Positions 34,973 through 44,468 are shown, counted from the first letter of the stretch. The stretch: DNA of 64,000 nucleotides from UBA1479 sp963976055 (GCA_963976055.1 CAXBJB010000002.1:437710-501709), one strand, 5' to 3'. A program made the numbers and translations. The notes: generated from the letters alone by a model not told the origin.

Positions 34973-35592
34973 CAGTCGTCGCCTCCCGCTTTGGCGGCCC
35001 GGTCGGGATAGCGGTCGGTCAGGGTCGTGATCCCGCCCGCGGGCTCGCAGGTATGGCGCCCGGACTGGGAGCCGACCTTCGGCTTCCGGCCCGCCTTGAG
35101 CGCCGTCAGGACCTCTTCGGCCGTGACCGAATCCAGGTCTTCGTAATAATCGTCGCCGATCTGCATCATCGGTGCGTTGACGCAGGCCCCCAGGCATTCG
35201 ACCTCGAGCACCGTGAATTCGCCGTCGGCGGAGGTTTCGCCGTTCGAACAACCGGTGACCTTCTTGCAGGCGGCCATGATCTGGTCCGAGCCGCGCAGCC
35301 AGCACGGCAGGTTGGTGCAGACCTGGACGAAGTTCTTTCCGACCGGCTTGAGGTTGTACATGGTGTAGAAGGTCGCGACCTCGTAGACCCGGATCGACGC
35401 CATATCGAGCATGTCGGCAATGACCTCGATCGCCGCCTGGGGAATCCAGCCGCCGTTTTGGCGCTGCGCCAGATCAAGCAGCGGCATCACCGCGCTTTGC
35501 TGGCGGCCCGCCGGATACTTGGCGATGTGCCATTTGGCCTTTTCGAGGTTCTCCGCCGTAAAGGCGAAGCTCGACGGTTGCTGTGTATTCAT
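34972..35592 (-). CDS. nuoE: NADH-quinone oxidoreductase subunit E
   Basis: Thioredoxin-fold subunit with the N1a [2Fe-2S] cluster, ligated by Cys in VCTNLPCWLRGS and in VECLGACVNAPMMQIG. About 206 residues from ATG 35592; a GTG three codons upstream (35601) is also possible. The extended, basic C-terminal tail after LKAGRKPKVGSQSGRHTCEP is longer than in E. coli (166 residues), as is common in alphaproteobacteria. Confidence 0.95.
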   Translation of the reverse strand: MNTQQPSSFAFTAENLEKAKWHIAKYPAGRQQSAVMPLLDLAQRQNGGWIPQAAIEVIADMLDMASIRVYEVATFYTMYNLKPVGKNFVQVCTNLPCWLRGSDQIMAACKKVTGCSNGETSADGEFTVLEVECLGACVNAPMMQIGDDYYEDLDSVTAEEVLTALKAGRKPKVGSQSGRHTCEPAGGITTLTDRYPDRAAKAGGDD

Positions 35593-35597
35593 TCCGG

Positions 35598-36779
35598 TCA
35601 CCGGTCGATTTCGCCGAACACGACGTCGATGGAACCGATGTTCGCGCAGATATCCGCGAGCATATGCCCCTTCGACAGGAATTCCGTCGCTTCCAGATGG
35701 GCGAATCCCGGCGCCCGGATCTTGCAGCGATAGGGTTTGTTGGAGCCGTCGGCCACCAGATAGACGCCGAATTCGCCCTTGGGCGCCTCGACGGCCGTAT
35801 AGGTTTCGCCAGCCGGCACGTGGAAGCCCTCGGTAAACAGTTTGAAGTGGTGGATCAAGGCTTCCATGGATTGCTTCATGTCGCCGCGGGTCGGCGGGGA
35901 GACCTTCTTGTTGGTCGACTTGACCGGCCCGCCGGGCATGTTTTCAACGCATTGGCGGATGATCTTCAAGGATTCGCGCATTTCCAGCATGCGCACCAAA
36001 TAGCGGTCGTAGCAGTCGCCCATCTTGCCCACGGGGATGTCGAAATCCATGTCCGCATAGGCATCGTAGGGCTGCGCCTTGCGCAGATCCCAGGCAATAC
36101 CGGAGGCGCGCAGGTTCGGGCCGGTGAAGCCCCAGTCAAAACACTGTTCGGCATCGATGACGCCGATATCGACCGTGCGCTGCTTAAAGATGCGGTTTTC
36201 CGTGAGCAGACTTTCCAGATCGTCAAGGAAGGCCGGGAACTCTTCATCGGCCCATTTGGCGATGTCTTCCAGCAGCCCCGCCGGCAGGTCCTGGGCAACG
36301 CCGCCGACACGGAAATAGTTCATGTGCAGGCGCGCACCCGAGGCGGATTCGCAAAACTCCATCAGGCGTTCGCGAATTTCGAAGCCCCACAACATGGGCG
36401 TCATGGCGCCCACATCCATGGCGAAGGCCGTGATGTTCAGGATGTGATTGAGGATGCGCCCGATTTCGCAATAGAGCACGCGGATATACTGACCTCGCTT
36501 GGGAATCTCGATGCCCAACAGCTTTTCGGCGGCCAGCACAAAGGCGTGTTCCTGGTTCTGCGGCGCGACATAGTCCAGACGGTCGAAATACGGCACAGCC
36601 TGGGCATAGGTCTTGTATTCAATGAGCTTTTCCGTGCCCCGGTGCAGCAACCCGATATGCGGGTCGGCGCGCTCGATGACCTCGCCGTCCATTTCCAGGA
36701 CCAGGCGCAGCACCCCGTGGGCCGCCGGATGCTGCGGCCCGAAGTTGAGGTTGAAATTCTTGATCTGGGTTTCGGCCAT
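35598..36779 (-). CDS. nuoD: NADH-quinone oxidoreductase subunit D
   Basis: 49-kDa-type subunit forming the quinone site with NuoB. The N-terminal loop NLNFGPQHPAAHGVLRLVLE has the His and Tyr-region residues that reach the quinone head, and DRLDYVAPQNQEHAF and GAMTPMLWGFEIRE are typical. It ends in CANIGSIDVVFGEIDR, the normal C-terminus. It has 393 residues and is separate from nuoC. Confidence 0.97.
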   Translation of the reverse strand: MAETQIKNFNLNFGPQHPAAHGVLRLVLEMDGEVIERADPHIGLLHRGTEKLIEYKTYAQAVPYFDRLDYVAPQNQEHAFVLAAEKLLGIEIPKRGQYIRVLYCEIGRILNHILNITAFAMDVGAMTPMLWGFEIRERLMEFCESASGARLHMNYFRVGGVAQDLPAGLLEDIAKWADEEFPAFLDDLESLLTENRIFKQRTVDIGVIDAEQCFDWGFTGPNLRASGIAWDLRKAQPYDAYADMDFDIPVGKMGDCYDRYLVRMLEMRESLKIIRQCVENMPGGPVKSTNKKVSPPTRGDMKQSMEALIHHFKLFTEGFHVPAGETYTAVEAPKGEFGVYLVADGSNKPYRCKIRAPGFAHLEATEFLSKGHMLADICANIGSIDVVFGEIDR

Positions 36780-36781
36780 GG

Positions 36782-37408
36782 TCAGGACGCCTCGGTTTCC
36801 GGTTCCGCCTCGGCCTTCTCGTCGCCCGGCAGAACGACGCGTTCCATGCCTTCCCAGGGGCTTTCGAAGTCGAAGTTGCGGAATTCCTGGGTCAGTTTCA
36901 CGGGCTCGTAGACCACGCGTTTCTGTTCGTCGTCGTAGCGCACCTCGACATAGCCCGTCAGCGGGAAGTCCTTGCGCAGGGGATGGCCTTCGAACCCGTA
37001 GTCGGTGAGCAGGCGGCGCAGGTCGGGATGGTCGGAGAAGAACACCCCGTACATGTCCCAGACTTCGCGTTCGAACCAGTTGGCGGTCGAGAACACCCCG
37101 GCGACGGACGGCACGGGATCGTCCTCGTCCGTGCGCAGCTTGACGCGGATGCGCGTGTTATGGGTCATGGACAGAAGATTGTAGACGATCTCGAAACGCG
37201 GGCTTTCGTCGGCGTAATCGACGCCGCAGATATCCATCAGCTGATGGAACCGGCAGTTCGAATCGTCACGCAGGGACTTCAGTACCGCGACGATGGCGTC
37301 CCGCCTGACGGTGATCATCAATTCGCCGAGACGCACCTCGTCGGCCAGCAGCTTGTCGCCAAGCTGGTCGCGGAGATGTTCGGCAAGTTCCTTGAGGGCC
37401 TGATCCAT
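36782..37408 (-). CDS. nuoC: NADH-quinone oxidoreductase subunit C
   Basis: 30-kDa-type peripheral subunit. The family signature WFEREVWDMYGVFFSDHPDL and the following LRRLLTDYGFEGHPLRKDFP are intact. It has 208 residues from ATG 37408 (MDQALKELAEHLRDQ). The acidic C-terminal tail (KAEAEPETEAS) is low complexity. It lies 47 bp after nuoB and 2 bp before nuoD. Confidence 0.96.
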   Translation of the reverse strand: MDQALKELAEHLRDQLGDKLLADEVRLGELMITVRRDAIVAVLKSLRDDSNCRFHQLMDICGVDYADESPRFEIVYNLLSMTHNTRIRVKLRTDEDDPVPSVAGVFSTANWFEREVWDMYGVFFSDHPDLRRLLTDYGFEGHPLRKDFPLTGYVEVRYDDEQKRVVYEPVKLTQEFRNFDFESPWEGMERVVLPGDEKAEAEPETEAS

Positions 37409-37455
37409 GGTCTTCTTGGTTCTTTTAGTGATCGGTCTCGGTTCGTCCGGTCGCG

Positions 37456-38028
37456 TCAGCGCCACAGGGCGCCGGTGCGGCGGATTTTCTTCTGCAATTG
37501 GAGAATGCCATACACCAGCGCCTCGGCCGTCGGCGGGCAGCCGGGCACATAGACGTCGACGGGCACGACGCGGTCGCAGCCGCGCACGATGGCATAGGAA
37601 TAATGGTAATAGCCGCCGCCGTTGGCGCAGGACCCCATGGAAATCACATAACGCGGCTCCGCCATCTGGTCGTAGACCTTGCGGAACGCGGGGGCCATCT
37701 TGTTGGTCAGGGTGCCGGCGACGATCATCACGTCCGACTGGCGCGGGCTCGGCCGCGGCACGACGCCGAAGCGGTCCAGGTCATAGCGGCTCATGTAGGC
37801 GTGGATCATCTCGACCGCGCAGCAGGCCAGACCGAAGGTCATCGGCCACAGCGACCCCGTGCGCGCCCAGTTGACCAGCTTGTCCACATTGGCAAGGACG
37901 AAGCCCTTGTCCTGCAGTTCCTGGGTCACGCGGGCGAGAATTTCATCCTGCTCGGCACCGGGCCCCAGGGGCTCACCAAGGGGCTGGCCGAGGTCGGGGG
38001 CGGTTCCGGGCTGCGTCACGACGGACAT
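37456..38028 (-). CDS. nuoB: NADH-quinone oxidoreductase subunit B
   Basis: Carries cluster N2, the last electron carrier before quinone. Its tandem cysteines are Cys69-Cys70 in FGLACCAVEMIHA, with the other two in MGSCANGGGYY and YVPGCPPTAEAL. It has 190 residues, with an N-terminal Pro/Gly-rich extension of about 25 residues. It lies 16 bp after nuoA. Confidence 0.97.
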   Translation of the reverse strand: MSVVTQPGTAPDLGQPLGEPLGPGAEQDEILARVTQELQDKGFVLANVDKLVNWARTGSLWPMTFGLACCAVEMIHAYMSRYDLDRFGVVPRPSPRQSDVMIVAGTLTNKMAPAFRKVYDQMAEPRYVISMGSCANGGGYYHYSYAIVRGCDRVVPVDVYVPGCPPTAEALVYGILQLQKKIRRTGALWR

Positions 38029-38044
38029 TCGGTCACTCCCTTTT

Positions 38045-38410
38045 TTATTCCCATTCGAGGGCGCCTTTGCGCCACTCGTAGATAAATCCGATGGTCAGCA
38101 CGGACAGGAATACCATCATCGACCAGAAACCGAAGACACCGATCTTGCCCAGCGTCACCGCCCAGGGAAACAGGAAGGCCACTTCGAGGTCGAAAATGAT
38201 GAACAGAATGGCCACCAGATAGAACCGGACGTCGAACCGGCCGCGCGAATCGTCGAACGCTTCAAAGCCGCATTCATAGGCCGAGTTCTTTTCCACATCG
38301 GGGTTTTGCTGGGCGATCACGAAGGACGCCAACATGATCGCGCCGGCCAAGCCGACGGCAATCCCGATGAAGATCAGGATGGGGAGATATTCCAATAGCA
38401 AATCGTTCAC
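38045..38410 (-). CDS. nuoA: NADH-quinone oxidoreductase subunit A
   Basis: First gene of the nuo operon; a three-helix membrane subunit, 121 residues. The loop KNSAYECGFEAFDDSRGRFD with its conserved Cys (the redox-sensitive loop) and YLVAILFIIFDLEVAFLFPW are diagnostic. The GTG start at 38410 has AGGGAG six bases upstream and gives the standard family length. The promoter should lie in the 218 bp between it and tRNA-Asp. Confidence 0.95.
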   Translation of the reverse strand: MNDLLLEYLPILIFIGIAVGLAGAIMLASFVIAQQNPDVEKNSAYECGFEAFDDSRGRFDVRFYLVAILFIIFDLEVAFLFPWAVTLGKIGVFGFWSMMVFLSVLTIGFIYEWRKGALEWE

Positions 38411-38628
38411 GCCGAACTCCCTGTCCCCGGCTTCCTGCCTTGGTCCCCCCGAATGCATTCTAAGGAATGCCGCGATGCGGCCACGTCGATGACTTAATAC
38501 GGCCATATCGGTGACTACCGGGGGAAGGTGACCGATAACCGGATAAATTTCAAAGGTTTTATCGCCGCGCAGGGGCAAAAAACCGACGTCCGGCGACAGA
38601 CGCGAAAGAAACCTGGAATTGGGGGAAA

Positions 38629-38705
<77 letters not shown>

Positions 38706-38967
38706 TTCTGAAGGGTCTTTCCGCCTGGGGCATGGGCCCCGGTGCGCGAAAGAGGGCACCATGTACTCCAGCGCCGGAAGCAGTGTCAAGGACCATCGGC
38801 GGGTATTTTCGCGGCGGCGGAAATCGGCCCGCTCTCCCTCGTCCAGGGCGCGGGTGCGGGTGGCCTACTTCCCGTCCTCCTTCCCTGAAGCTACGGAGGA
38901 CACGCCTACGCCTAATTGCCTTCGTCTGGCAGGCTCACTTCGTGGCCCGCCACCCGAAGCCGAAGGG

Positions 38968-39043
38968 TGGTGGGCGGTGAGGGGTTCGAACCCCCGACCT
39001 TCTGGGTGTAAACCAGACGCTCTCCCAACTGAGCTAACCGCCC
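38968..39043 (-). tRNA. tRNA-Val (anticodon TAC)
   Basis: Acceptor stem GGGCGGT/ACCGCCC, D-arm AGCTCAGTTGGGAGAGC, anticodon loop TTTACAC with anticodon TAC, T-arm GGGGGTTCGAACCCC, discriminator A, and encoded CCA (38970-38968). It is 76 nt long and lies between hupB and tRNA-Asp. Confidence 0.97.
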
Positions 39044-39146
39044 GTCTGCCGAGGGCTCTATTTAAGGGCTGACGCCGACCGGCACAAGCATGCAAGCCCC
39101 CTGCCCCATGCCACCGACAACCTCGACCGCCAAGGGGCATGTAGCC

Positions 39147-39181
39147 AAACGAAACCGGCCGCCGAAACATTCGGCGGCCGG
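39147..39181 (-). terminator. Intrinsic terminator after hupB
   Basis: On the minus strand CCGGCCGCCGAA-TGT-TTCGGCGGCCGG forms a 12-bp stem followed by TTTCGTTT, starting 35 bp after the hupB stop. Confidence 0.8.
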
Positions 39182-39215
39182 TCTGTAGGCGTTGCGTGTG
39201 GCTGAGACGCCGGTC

Positions 39216-39488
39216 TTAGTTGACCGCGTCCTTCAGACCCTTGCCAGCCTTGAACTTGGGCTGGTTGGACGCCGGAATCTGGATGCTTTCGCCGGTCCGC
39301 GGGTTACGGCCCGTGGTCGCGGCGCGCTTGGTCACACTGAAGGTGCCGAAGCCGACCAGGCGAACTTCGTCTCCGCCCTTCAAAGCGCCAGCGATCGCGT
39401 CGAAAACGCTGTCAACCGCGCTCGCGGAATCGGATTTGGACAAGCCGGTGCTATTGGCAACGGCTGCGATCAGATCATTCTTGTTCAA
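39216..39488 (-). CDS. hupB: DNA-binding protein HU
   Basis: Nucleoid protein that bends DNA. The 90-residue sequence begins NKNDLIAAVANSTGLSK, has the GFGTFSV core and the beta-arm RNPRTGESIQIPASNQPKFKAG. The start is a TTG at 39488: it restores the exact family length, GAGGGGG lies eight bases upstream, and there is no ATG or GTG before the conserved NKNDL. In the upstream region, two 24-bp-spaced copies of GGTGTTT(T/C)GCCACCC are likely operator sites. Confidence 0.95.
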   Translation of the reverse strand: MNKNDLIAAVANSTGLSKSDSASAVDSVFDAIAGALKGGDEVRLVGFGTFSVTKRAATTGRNPRTGESIQIPASNQPKFKAGKGLKDAVN

Positions 39489-39550
39489 TTGAAAGGCCCC
39501 CTCTTGCTGAAAGGTATCGGGTTGGGACAAATAGATTATTATCGTGATCG

Positions 39551-39589
39551 GGTGTTTTGCCACCCACTCGACCAGGTGTTTCGCCACCC
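39551..39589. promoter_or_regulatory. Tandem operator-like repeats upstream of hupB
   Basis: GGTGTTTTGCCACCC (39551-39565) and GGTGTTTCGCCACCC (39575-39589) differ at one base and start 24 bp apart. Each contains a GGTG...CACC palindrome. They lie 63-101 bp upstream of the hupB start. Confidence 0.45.
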
Positions 39590-39751
39590 GTTCGAATCGC
39601 GAAGAGTGTATGTGCGCACCCATGGGGCGTCAATCTTCATGCCCCAGTTTTCCCCAGGTTTTTGCGGGTTTCGACAAATTTTCCGGCATTCGTTCCGGGC
39701 TCGGAAGAATGCTCTTGCAGCCCGCGGACGGGCGGATTTCCGCCATCTTCA

Positions 39752-39786
39752 TGAAAACGGGCCGCCGGATGATCCGGCGGCCCGCA
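39752..39786 (-). terminator. Intrinsic terminator after lon
   Basis: The minus-strand stem GGGCCGCCGGAT/ATCCGGCGGCCC is followed by GTTTTC, 38 bp after the lon stop. Confidence 0.8.
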
Positions 39787-39820
39787 AAAACATCGATATA
39801 TTGTAAGGAGTTATCCGAAT

Positions 39821-42241
39821 TTAGTGGGTCACCACACCACCGACATCGTCGTCGTCGGCGCTGCCCGATCGGAGGGCACGGGCCTCCAATTCAGCCTTTT
39901 CCTCGTCCCATTCGACCGGGGTCACCGGACTGGCGAGAGCATGCGAAAGCACCTCGTCAACGGTCGTCACGGGCACGATTTCCAGCCCGCGCTTCACGTT
40001 TTCGGGAATCTCCGACAAATCCTTCTCGTTGTCCTTGGGAATCAGGACCTTCTTGATCCCGCCCCGGAGCGCCGCGAGCAGCTTTTCCTTGAGCCCCCCG
40101 ATCGGCAGAACGCGCCCGCGCAGGGTCACCTCGCCGGTCATGGCGACGTCTTTGCGGACCGGAATGCCGGTCAGCACGGACACGATCGAGGTCACCATGC
40201 CAACGCCGGCCGACGGGCCGTCCTTCGGCGTCGCCCCTTCCGGCACGTGGACGTGGATATCGCGTTTGTTGAACAGCGGCGGCAGGATGCCGAGCGAGGC
40301 CGAGCGCGACTGCACATAGGATTTGGCCGCCTGGATGGATTCCTGCATGACGTCACCAAGCTTGCCGGTGATGGTCATCTTGCCCTTGCCCGGCACCATG
40401 ACGGCTTCGATGTTGAGAAGCTCGCCGCCGACTTCGGTCCAGGCCAGGCCGGTGACCACGCCGACCATGTCCTCGGCTTCGATCTCGCCGAACCGGTACT
40501 TGCGCACGCCGCCGTACTTTTCCAGGTTCTTGGCCGTGACCTTGATGGTCTTGGACGACCCGATCATGATCTCCTTGACCGCCTTGCGGGCCAAGTTGGC
40601 CAGCTCGCGTTCCAGGTTACGAACCCCGGATTCCCGGGTGTAATAGCGGATCAAATCACGCAAAGCGCCGTCGGAAATCTCCCACTCGCCCTTCTTCAGG
40701 CCGTGCGCCTTGATCTGCTTGGGCAGCAGGTGGCGGTTGGCGATCTCGACCTTCTCGTCCTCGGTGTAACCGGACAGGCGGATGATCTCCATGCGGTCCA
40801 GCAGCGGGCCCGGCATGTTCATGGTATTGGCGGTGGTCACGAACATCACGTCCGACAGGTCGTAATCGACCTCCAGATAATGGTCGTTGAAGGTGGAATT
40901 CTGTTCCGGATCAAGCACTTCCAAAAGCGCCGAGGCCGGGTCGCCGCGCCAATCCTGGCCCATCTTGTCGACTTCGTCGAGCAGGAACAGCGGGTTCGAC
41001 GACTTGGCCTTCTTCATGCCTTGCACGACCTTGCCCGGCATGGAGCCGATATAGGTGCGCCGATGGCCGCGGATTTCCGATTCGTCCCGCACGCCACCCA
41101 ACGACATGCGCACGAAGTTGCGGCCCGTCGCCTTGGCGATGGATTTACCGAGGGACGTCTTGCCCACGCCCGGAGGGCCCACGAGACATAAGATCGGTCC
41201 GGTGACCTTATTCGTGCGATGCTGGACGGCCAGGTACTCCAGGATGCGTTCCTTGACCTTTTCCAGCCCGTAGTGATCCTCGTTGAGAACTTCCTCGGCC
41301 TTCAACAGGTCCTTCTTCACCCGGGTGCGCTTCTTCCACGGAATGGACAGCATCCAGTCCAGGTAGTTGCGCACCACCGTGGCTTCGGCGGACATCGGGC
41401 TCATGGAGCGCAGCTTCTTCAACTCCGCCTCGGCCTTTTCCTTGGCTTCCTTGGTCAGCCGGGTCTTGGCGATCTTTTCCTCGATCTCCGCGACCTCGTC
41501 CTTGCCTTCGTCGGTTTCGCCCAATTCCTTCTGAATGGCCTTCAACTGCTCGTTCAGATAGTACTCGCGCTGGGTCTTTTCCATCTGGCGCTTGACCCGA
41601 TTGCGAATCTTCTTCTCGACCTGCAGGACGCCGATTTCCGATTCCATGTGGGAATAGACGCGCTCCAGGCGCTCGGCCGCGGATTCGATCTCCAGCAACT
41701 CCTGCTTTTCGGAAATCTTCAGCGCCAGATGCGAGGCAACGGTGTCCGCCAGCTTACTGGCTTCGTCAATTTGATTAATTGAAACAAGAACTTCAGGCGG
41801 AATCTTCTTGTTCAACTTTATGTACTGCTCGAACTGGCCGATGACCGAACGGGACAGCGCCTCAAGCTCGTTCTCATCCCCTTCCTCATCGGGGATCAGT
41901 TCCGCCTCAACCTCGAAGAACGAGGGGTTGTCGACGAACTCTGTGACCTTCGCGCGTTGCACGCCTTCGACCAGCACCTTCACCGTGCCGTCCGGCAGCT
42001 TGAGAAGCTGCAGCACCGTCGACACCGTACCGACGGTGTAAATGTCGTCGGCGGTCGGGTCGTCCTGGGCCGCGTTCTTCTGCGCCACCAGCAGGATCTG
42101 CTTATCGTCCTGCATGACGTCTTCGAGCGCCCGCACGGATTTGTCGCGGCCGACGAACAGCGGCACGATCATGTGCGGGAACACGACGATGTCGCGCAAC
42201 GGCAGGACGGGGAATTGCTGGGACTTCATACCTGGGAACAT
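39821..42241 (-). CDS. lon: ATP-dependent protease Lon
   Basis: AAA+ serine protease for misfolded and regulatory proteins, 806 residues. The N-terminal substrate domain starts FPVLPLRDIVVFPHMIVPLF; Walker A is GPPGVGKTSLGKS; sensor and Walker B segments follow; and the C-terminal protease domain has the catalytic Ser in PKDGPSAGVGM and the Lys in the KEKLLAALRGGIKKVLIPKD region. ATG 42241 is chosen because GAGG stands four bases upstream; an ATG four codons later is possible. A sigma-32-like promoter lies upstream. Confidence 0.96.
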   Translation of the reverse strand: MFPGMKSQQFPVLPLRDIVVFPHMIVPLFVGRDKSVRALEDVMQDDKQILLVAQKNAAQDDPTADDIYTVGTVSTVLQLLKLPDGTVKVLVEGVQRAKVTEFVDNPSFFEVEAELIPDEEGDENELEALSRSVIGQFEQYIKLNKKIPPEVLVSINQIDEASKLADTVASHLALKISEKQELLEIESAAERLERVYSHMESEIGVLQVEKKIRNRVKRQMEKTQREYYLNEQLKAIQKELGETDEGKDEVAEIEEKIAKTRLTKEAKEKAEAELKKLRSMSPMSAEATVVRNYLDWMLSIPWKKRTRVKKDLLKAEEVLNEDHYGLEKVKERILEYLAVQHRTNKVTGPILCLVGPPGVGKTSLGKSIAKATGRNFVRMSLGGVRDESEIRGHRRTYIGSMPGKVVQGMKKAKSSNPLFLLDEVDKMGQDWRGDPASALLEVLDPEQNSTFNDHYLEVDYDLSDVMFVTTANTMNMPGPLLDRMEIIRLSGYTEDEKVEIANRHLLPKQIKAHGLKKGEWEISDGALRDLIRYYTRESGVRNLERELANLARKAVKEIMIGSSKTIKVTAKNLEKYGGVRKYRFGEIEAEDMVGVVTGLAWTEVGGELLNIEAVMVPGKGKMTITGKLGDVMQESIQAAKSYVQSRSASLGILPPLFNKRDIHVHVPEGATPKDGPSAGVGMVTSIVSVLTGIPVRKDVAMTGEVTLRGRVLPIGGLKEKLLAALRGGIKKVLIPKDNEKDLSEIPENVKRGLEIVPVTTVDEVLSHALASPVTPVEWDEEKAELEARALRSGSADDDDVGGVVTH

Positions 42242-42306
42242 CTGGCCTCAACACGGGAAGACCGCGCCACAGGGGCAACGGCGGGTTGGAATTGCTTCAC
42301 AACAAA

Positions 42307-42337
42307 GGTGGGGGATGGAACGCTGCGGCGCAAGCCC
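42307..42337 (-). promoter_or_regulatory. Possible sigma-32 (heat-shock) promoter of lon
   Basis: On the minus strand, CTTGCGC (-35-like) and CCCCCACC (-10-like) are about 13 bp apart, resembling the RpoH pattern CTTGAA/CCCCAT. It lies about 65-95 bp upstream of the lon start. lon is a heat-shock gene in most proteobacteria. A TTATCCACG 9-mer lies just upstream (42342-42350). Confidence 0.3.
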
Positions 42338-42367
42338 AGACCGTGGATAACCGTGGAAAGGCGCAAA

Positions 42368-43633
42368 TTACGCGCTGGTTTCCACTTCTTCGGCCTTTTC
42401 GCCATAGATGAACAGCGGATTGGCACTTTCTTCCACCACCTCTCCATTGATGACGACCTCTTCCACGCCGTCCATGCCGGGAAGGTCGAACATGGTGTCG
42501 AGGAGAATGTTTTCCATGATCGACCGCAGGCCCCGGGCACCGGTCTTGCGCTCGACGGCCTTGACGGCGATGGAACGAAGGGCGGCTTCGGAGAACGTCA
42601 GCTTGGTGTCTTCCATCTCGAACAGGCGCTGGTACTGCTTGACCAGGGCGTTCTTCGGCTTGGTCAGGATTTCCACCAGCGCGTCTTCGTCCAGGTCCTC
42701 CAGCGTCGCGACCACCGGCAGGCGGCCGACGAATTCGGGGATCAGGCCGAACTTCAGCAGGTCTTCCGGCTCCACCTCGCGCAAGATTTCGCCGGTCTGG
42801 CGTTCCTCGGGCGCGCGCACGTCGGCGCCGAAGCCGATGCTGGAGCCCTTGCCGCGGGCGGAAATGATCTTATCCAACCCGGCGAAGGCCCCGCCGCAGA
42901 TGAACAGGATGTTGGTGGTGTCGACCTGCAGGAACTCCTGCTGCGGATGCTTGCGCCCGCCTTGGGGCGGCACGCTGGCGACCGTGCCTTCCATGATCTT
43001 CAGCAGCGCCTGCTGCACGCCTTCGCCCGACACGTCGCGGGTGATCGACGGATTGTCGGATTTGCGGCTGATCTTGTCGACTTCATCGATATAGACGATG
43101 CCGCGCTGTGCGCGCTCGACATTGTAGTCGGCGGACTGCAGCAGCTTGAGAATGATGTTTTCGACGTCTTCACCGACATAGCCGGCTTCGGTCAGGGTCG
43201 TCGCGTCGGCCATGGTGAAGGGCACATCCAGGATGCGCGCCAGGGTCTGCGCCAACAGGGTCTTGCCGCAACCCGTCGGGCCGACCAGCAGAATATTGGA
43301 CTTGGCCAGTTCGACGTCGTTGTTCTTGGCGCCGTGATTCAGGCGTTTGTAGTGGTTGTGCACGGCGACCGACAGCACGCGCTTGGCGTTGCTCTGGCCG
43401 ATCACGTAATCATCGAGAACGGCACAAATGTCCATCGGCGTCGGCACACCGTCGCCCGACTTCACAAGGTTCGTCTTGTGCTCTTCGCGGATGATGTCCA
43501 TGCACAGTTCGACGCATTCGTCGCAGATGAACACGGTCGGCCCCGCGATCAGCTTACGCACCTCGTGCTGACTTTTGCCGCAGAACGAGCAGTAAAGGGT
43601 GTTCTTGGAGTCGCTGCCGGTGGTTTTCGTCAT
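42368..43633 (-). CDS. clpX: ClpX, ATP-dependent unfoldase of ClpXP
   Basis: AAA+ unfoldase that feeds tagged proteins to ClpP. The N-terminal zinc finger uses Cys15, Cys18, Cys37 and Cys40 (LYCSFCGK and FICDECVELC). Walker A is GPTGCGKTLLAQ, Walker B is IVYIDEVDKI, and the pore loop GYVGEDVEN, the RKH loop (QGGRKHPQQEF) and the ClpP-contact IGF-type loop (SSIGFGADV) are all present. It has 421 residues and is 184 bp downstream of clpP, so it may have its own promoter. Confidence 0.97.
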   Translation of the reverse strand: MTKTTGSDSKNTLYCSFCGKSQHEVRKLIAGPTVFICDECVELCMDIIREEHKTNLVKSGDGVPTPMDICAVLDDYVIGQSNAKRVLSVAVHNHYKRLNHGAKNNDVELAKSNILLVGPTGCGKTLLAQTLARILDVPFTMADATTLTEAGYVGEDVENIILKLLQSADYNVERAQRGIVYIDEVDKISRKSDNPSITRDVSGEGVQQALLKIMEGTVASVPPQGGRKHPQQEFLQVDTTNILFICGGAFAGLDKIISARGKGSSIGFGADVRAPEERQTGEILREVEPEDLLKFGLIPEFVGRLPVVATLEDLDEDALVEILTKPKNALVKQYQRLFEMEDTKLTFSEAALRSIAVKAVERKTGARGLRSIMENILLDTMFDLPGMDGVEEVVINGEVVEESANPLFIYGEKAEEVETSA

Positions 43634-43817
43634 TGTTTATCCTGTTGGTACCGCGCCGCCTCCCGGATCAAGACCATGTTAGCCGGACCCTTGTGCAACA
43701 CTCAATCACAATCACGCCCATGGAGCTATGCCAAAAGACGTAACGGCGGAGAGACGTCCCGTGGTGTTTGCGCCGCCCCCAAGACCCGGGAGCGGCCATT
43801 CAGACGGATGCCGCGGC

Positions 43818-44468
43818 TCAGCTCTTGCCGGACTTGCCGCCGTCGTCGTCGCCGGTCGTCGGCCGACTGGCGACCACTTCGTCGATTAGGCCGAACGCCT
43901 TGGCGTCTTCCGGAGTCATGAATTTGTCACGCTCCATCGCGTTTTCAATGGTTTCCATCGATTGGCCGGTGTGTTCGACATAGATTTCGTTGAGCCGTTT
44001 GCGCAGCGCGATGATCTCGCGGGCGTGGATTTCGATGTCCGACGCCTGCCCCTGGAAGCCGCCCGACGGCTGGTGAACCATGATCCGCGAATTGGGCAGC
44101 GAATAGCGTTTTCCAGGCGCGCCGGCAGCCAGCAGAAGCGAGCCCATGGACGCCGCCTGACCGATGCAGACCGTCGACACATCCGGCTTGATGTAGCGAA
44201 TCGTGTCGTAGATCGCGAGGCCCGAGGTCACGACGCCGCCCGGCGAATTGATGTAAAACGAGATGTCCTTGGACGGGTTTTCCGATTCCAGGAACAACAA
44301 CTGCGCGCAGACTAGGCTCGAAACATGATCCTCGACCCCACCAGTCAGGAAGATGATGCGTTCCTTCAACAGCCGCGAATAGATGTCGTAGGCGCGCTCA
44401 CCCCGGTTGGTGGTCTCGACGACCATGGGCACCAGGGTATTCATGTAGATGTCGTGGGGATCGGTCAT
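43818..44468 (-). CDS. clpP: ClpP, protease subunit of ClpXP
   Basis: Serine peptidase forming the double-heptamer chamber. The catalytic triad is Ser107 (GQAASMGSLLL), His132 (MVHQPSGGFQG) and Asp181 (MERDKFMTPEDA). It has 216 residues; the C-terminal tail TGDDDGGKSGKS is low complexity. An AAGGA site precedes the ATG. It lies between tig and clpX in the classic tig-clpP-clpX-lon order. Confidence 0.97.
   Translation of the reverse strand: MTDPHDIYMNTLVPMVVETTNRGERAYDIYSRLLKERIIFLTGGVEDHVSSLVCAQLLFLESENPSKDISFYINSPGGVVTSGLAIYDTIRYIKPDVSTVCIGQAASMGSLLLAAGAPGKRYSLPNSRIMVHQPSGGFQGQASDIEIHAREIIALRKRLNEIYVEHTGQSMETIENAMERDKFMTPEDAKAFGLIDEVVASRPTTGDDDGGKSGKS

Larger units (their letters stand above)
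39489..39820. other. Intergenic region lon-hupB (332 bp): hupB control region and lon terminator
   Basis: Nearest hupB are its leader and presumed promoter (AT-rich, GATAATAATCTATTTG on the minus strand), then two operator-like repeats at 39551-39589. The lon terminator is at 39752-39786. No protein-coding frame here looks real. Confidence 0.6.
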
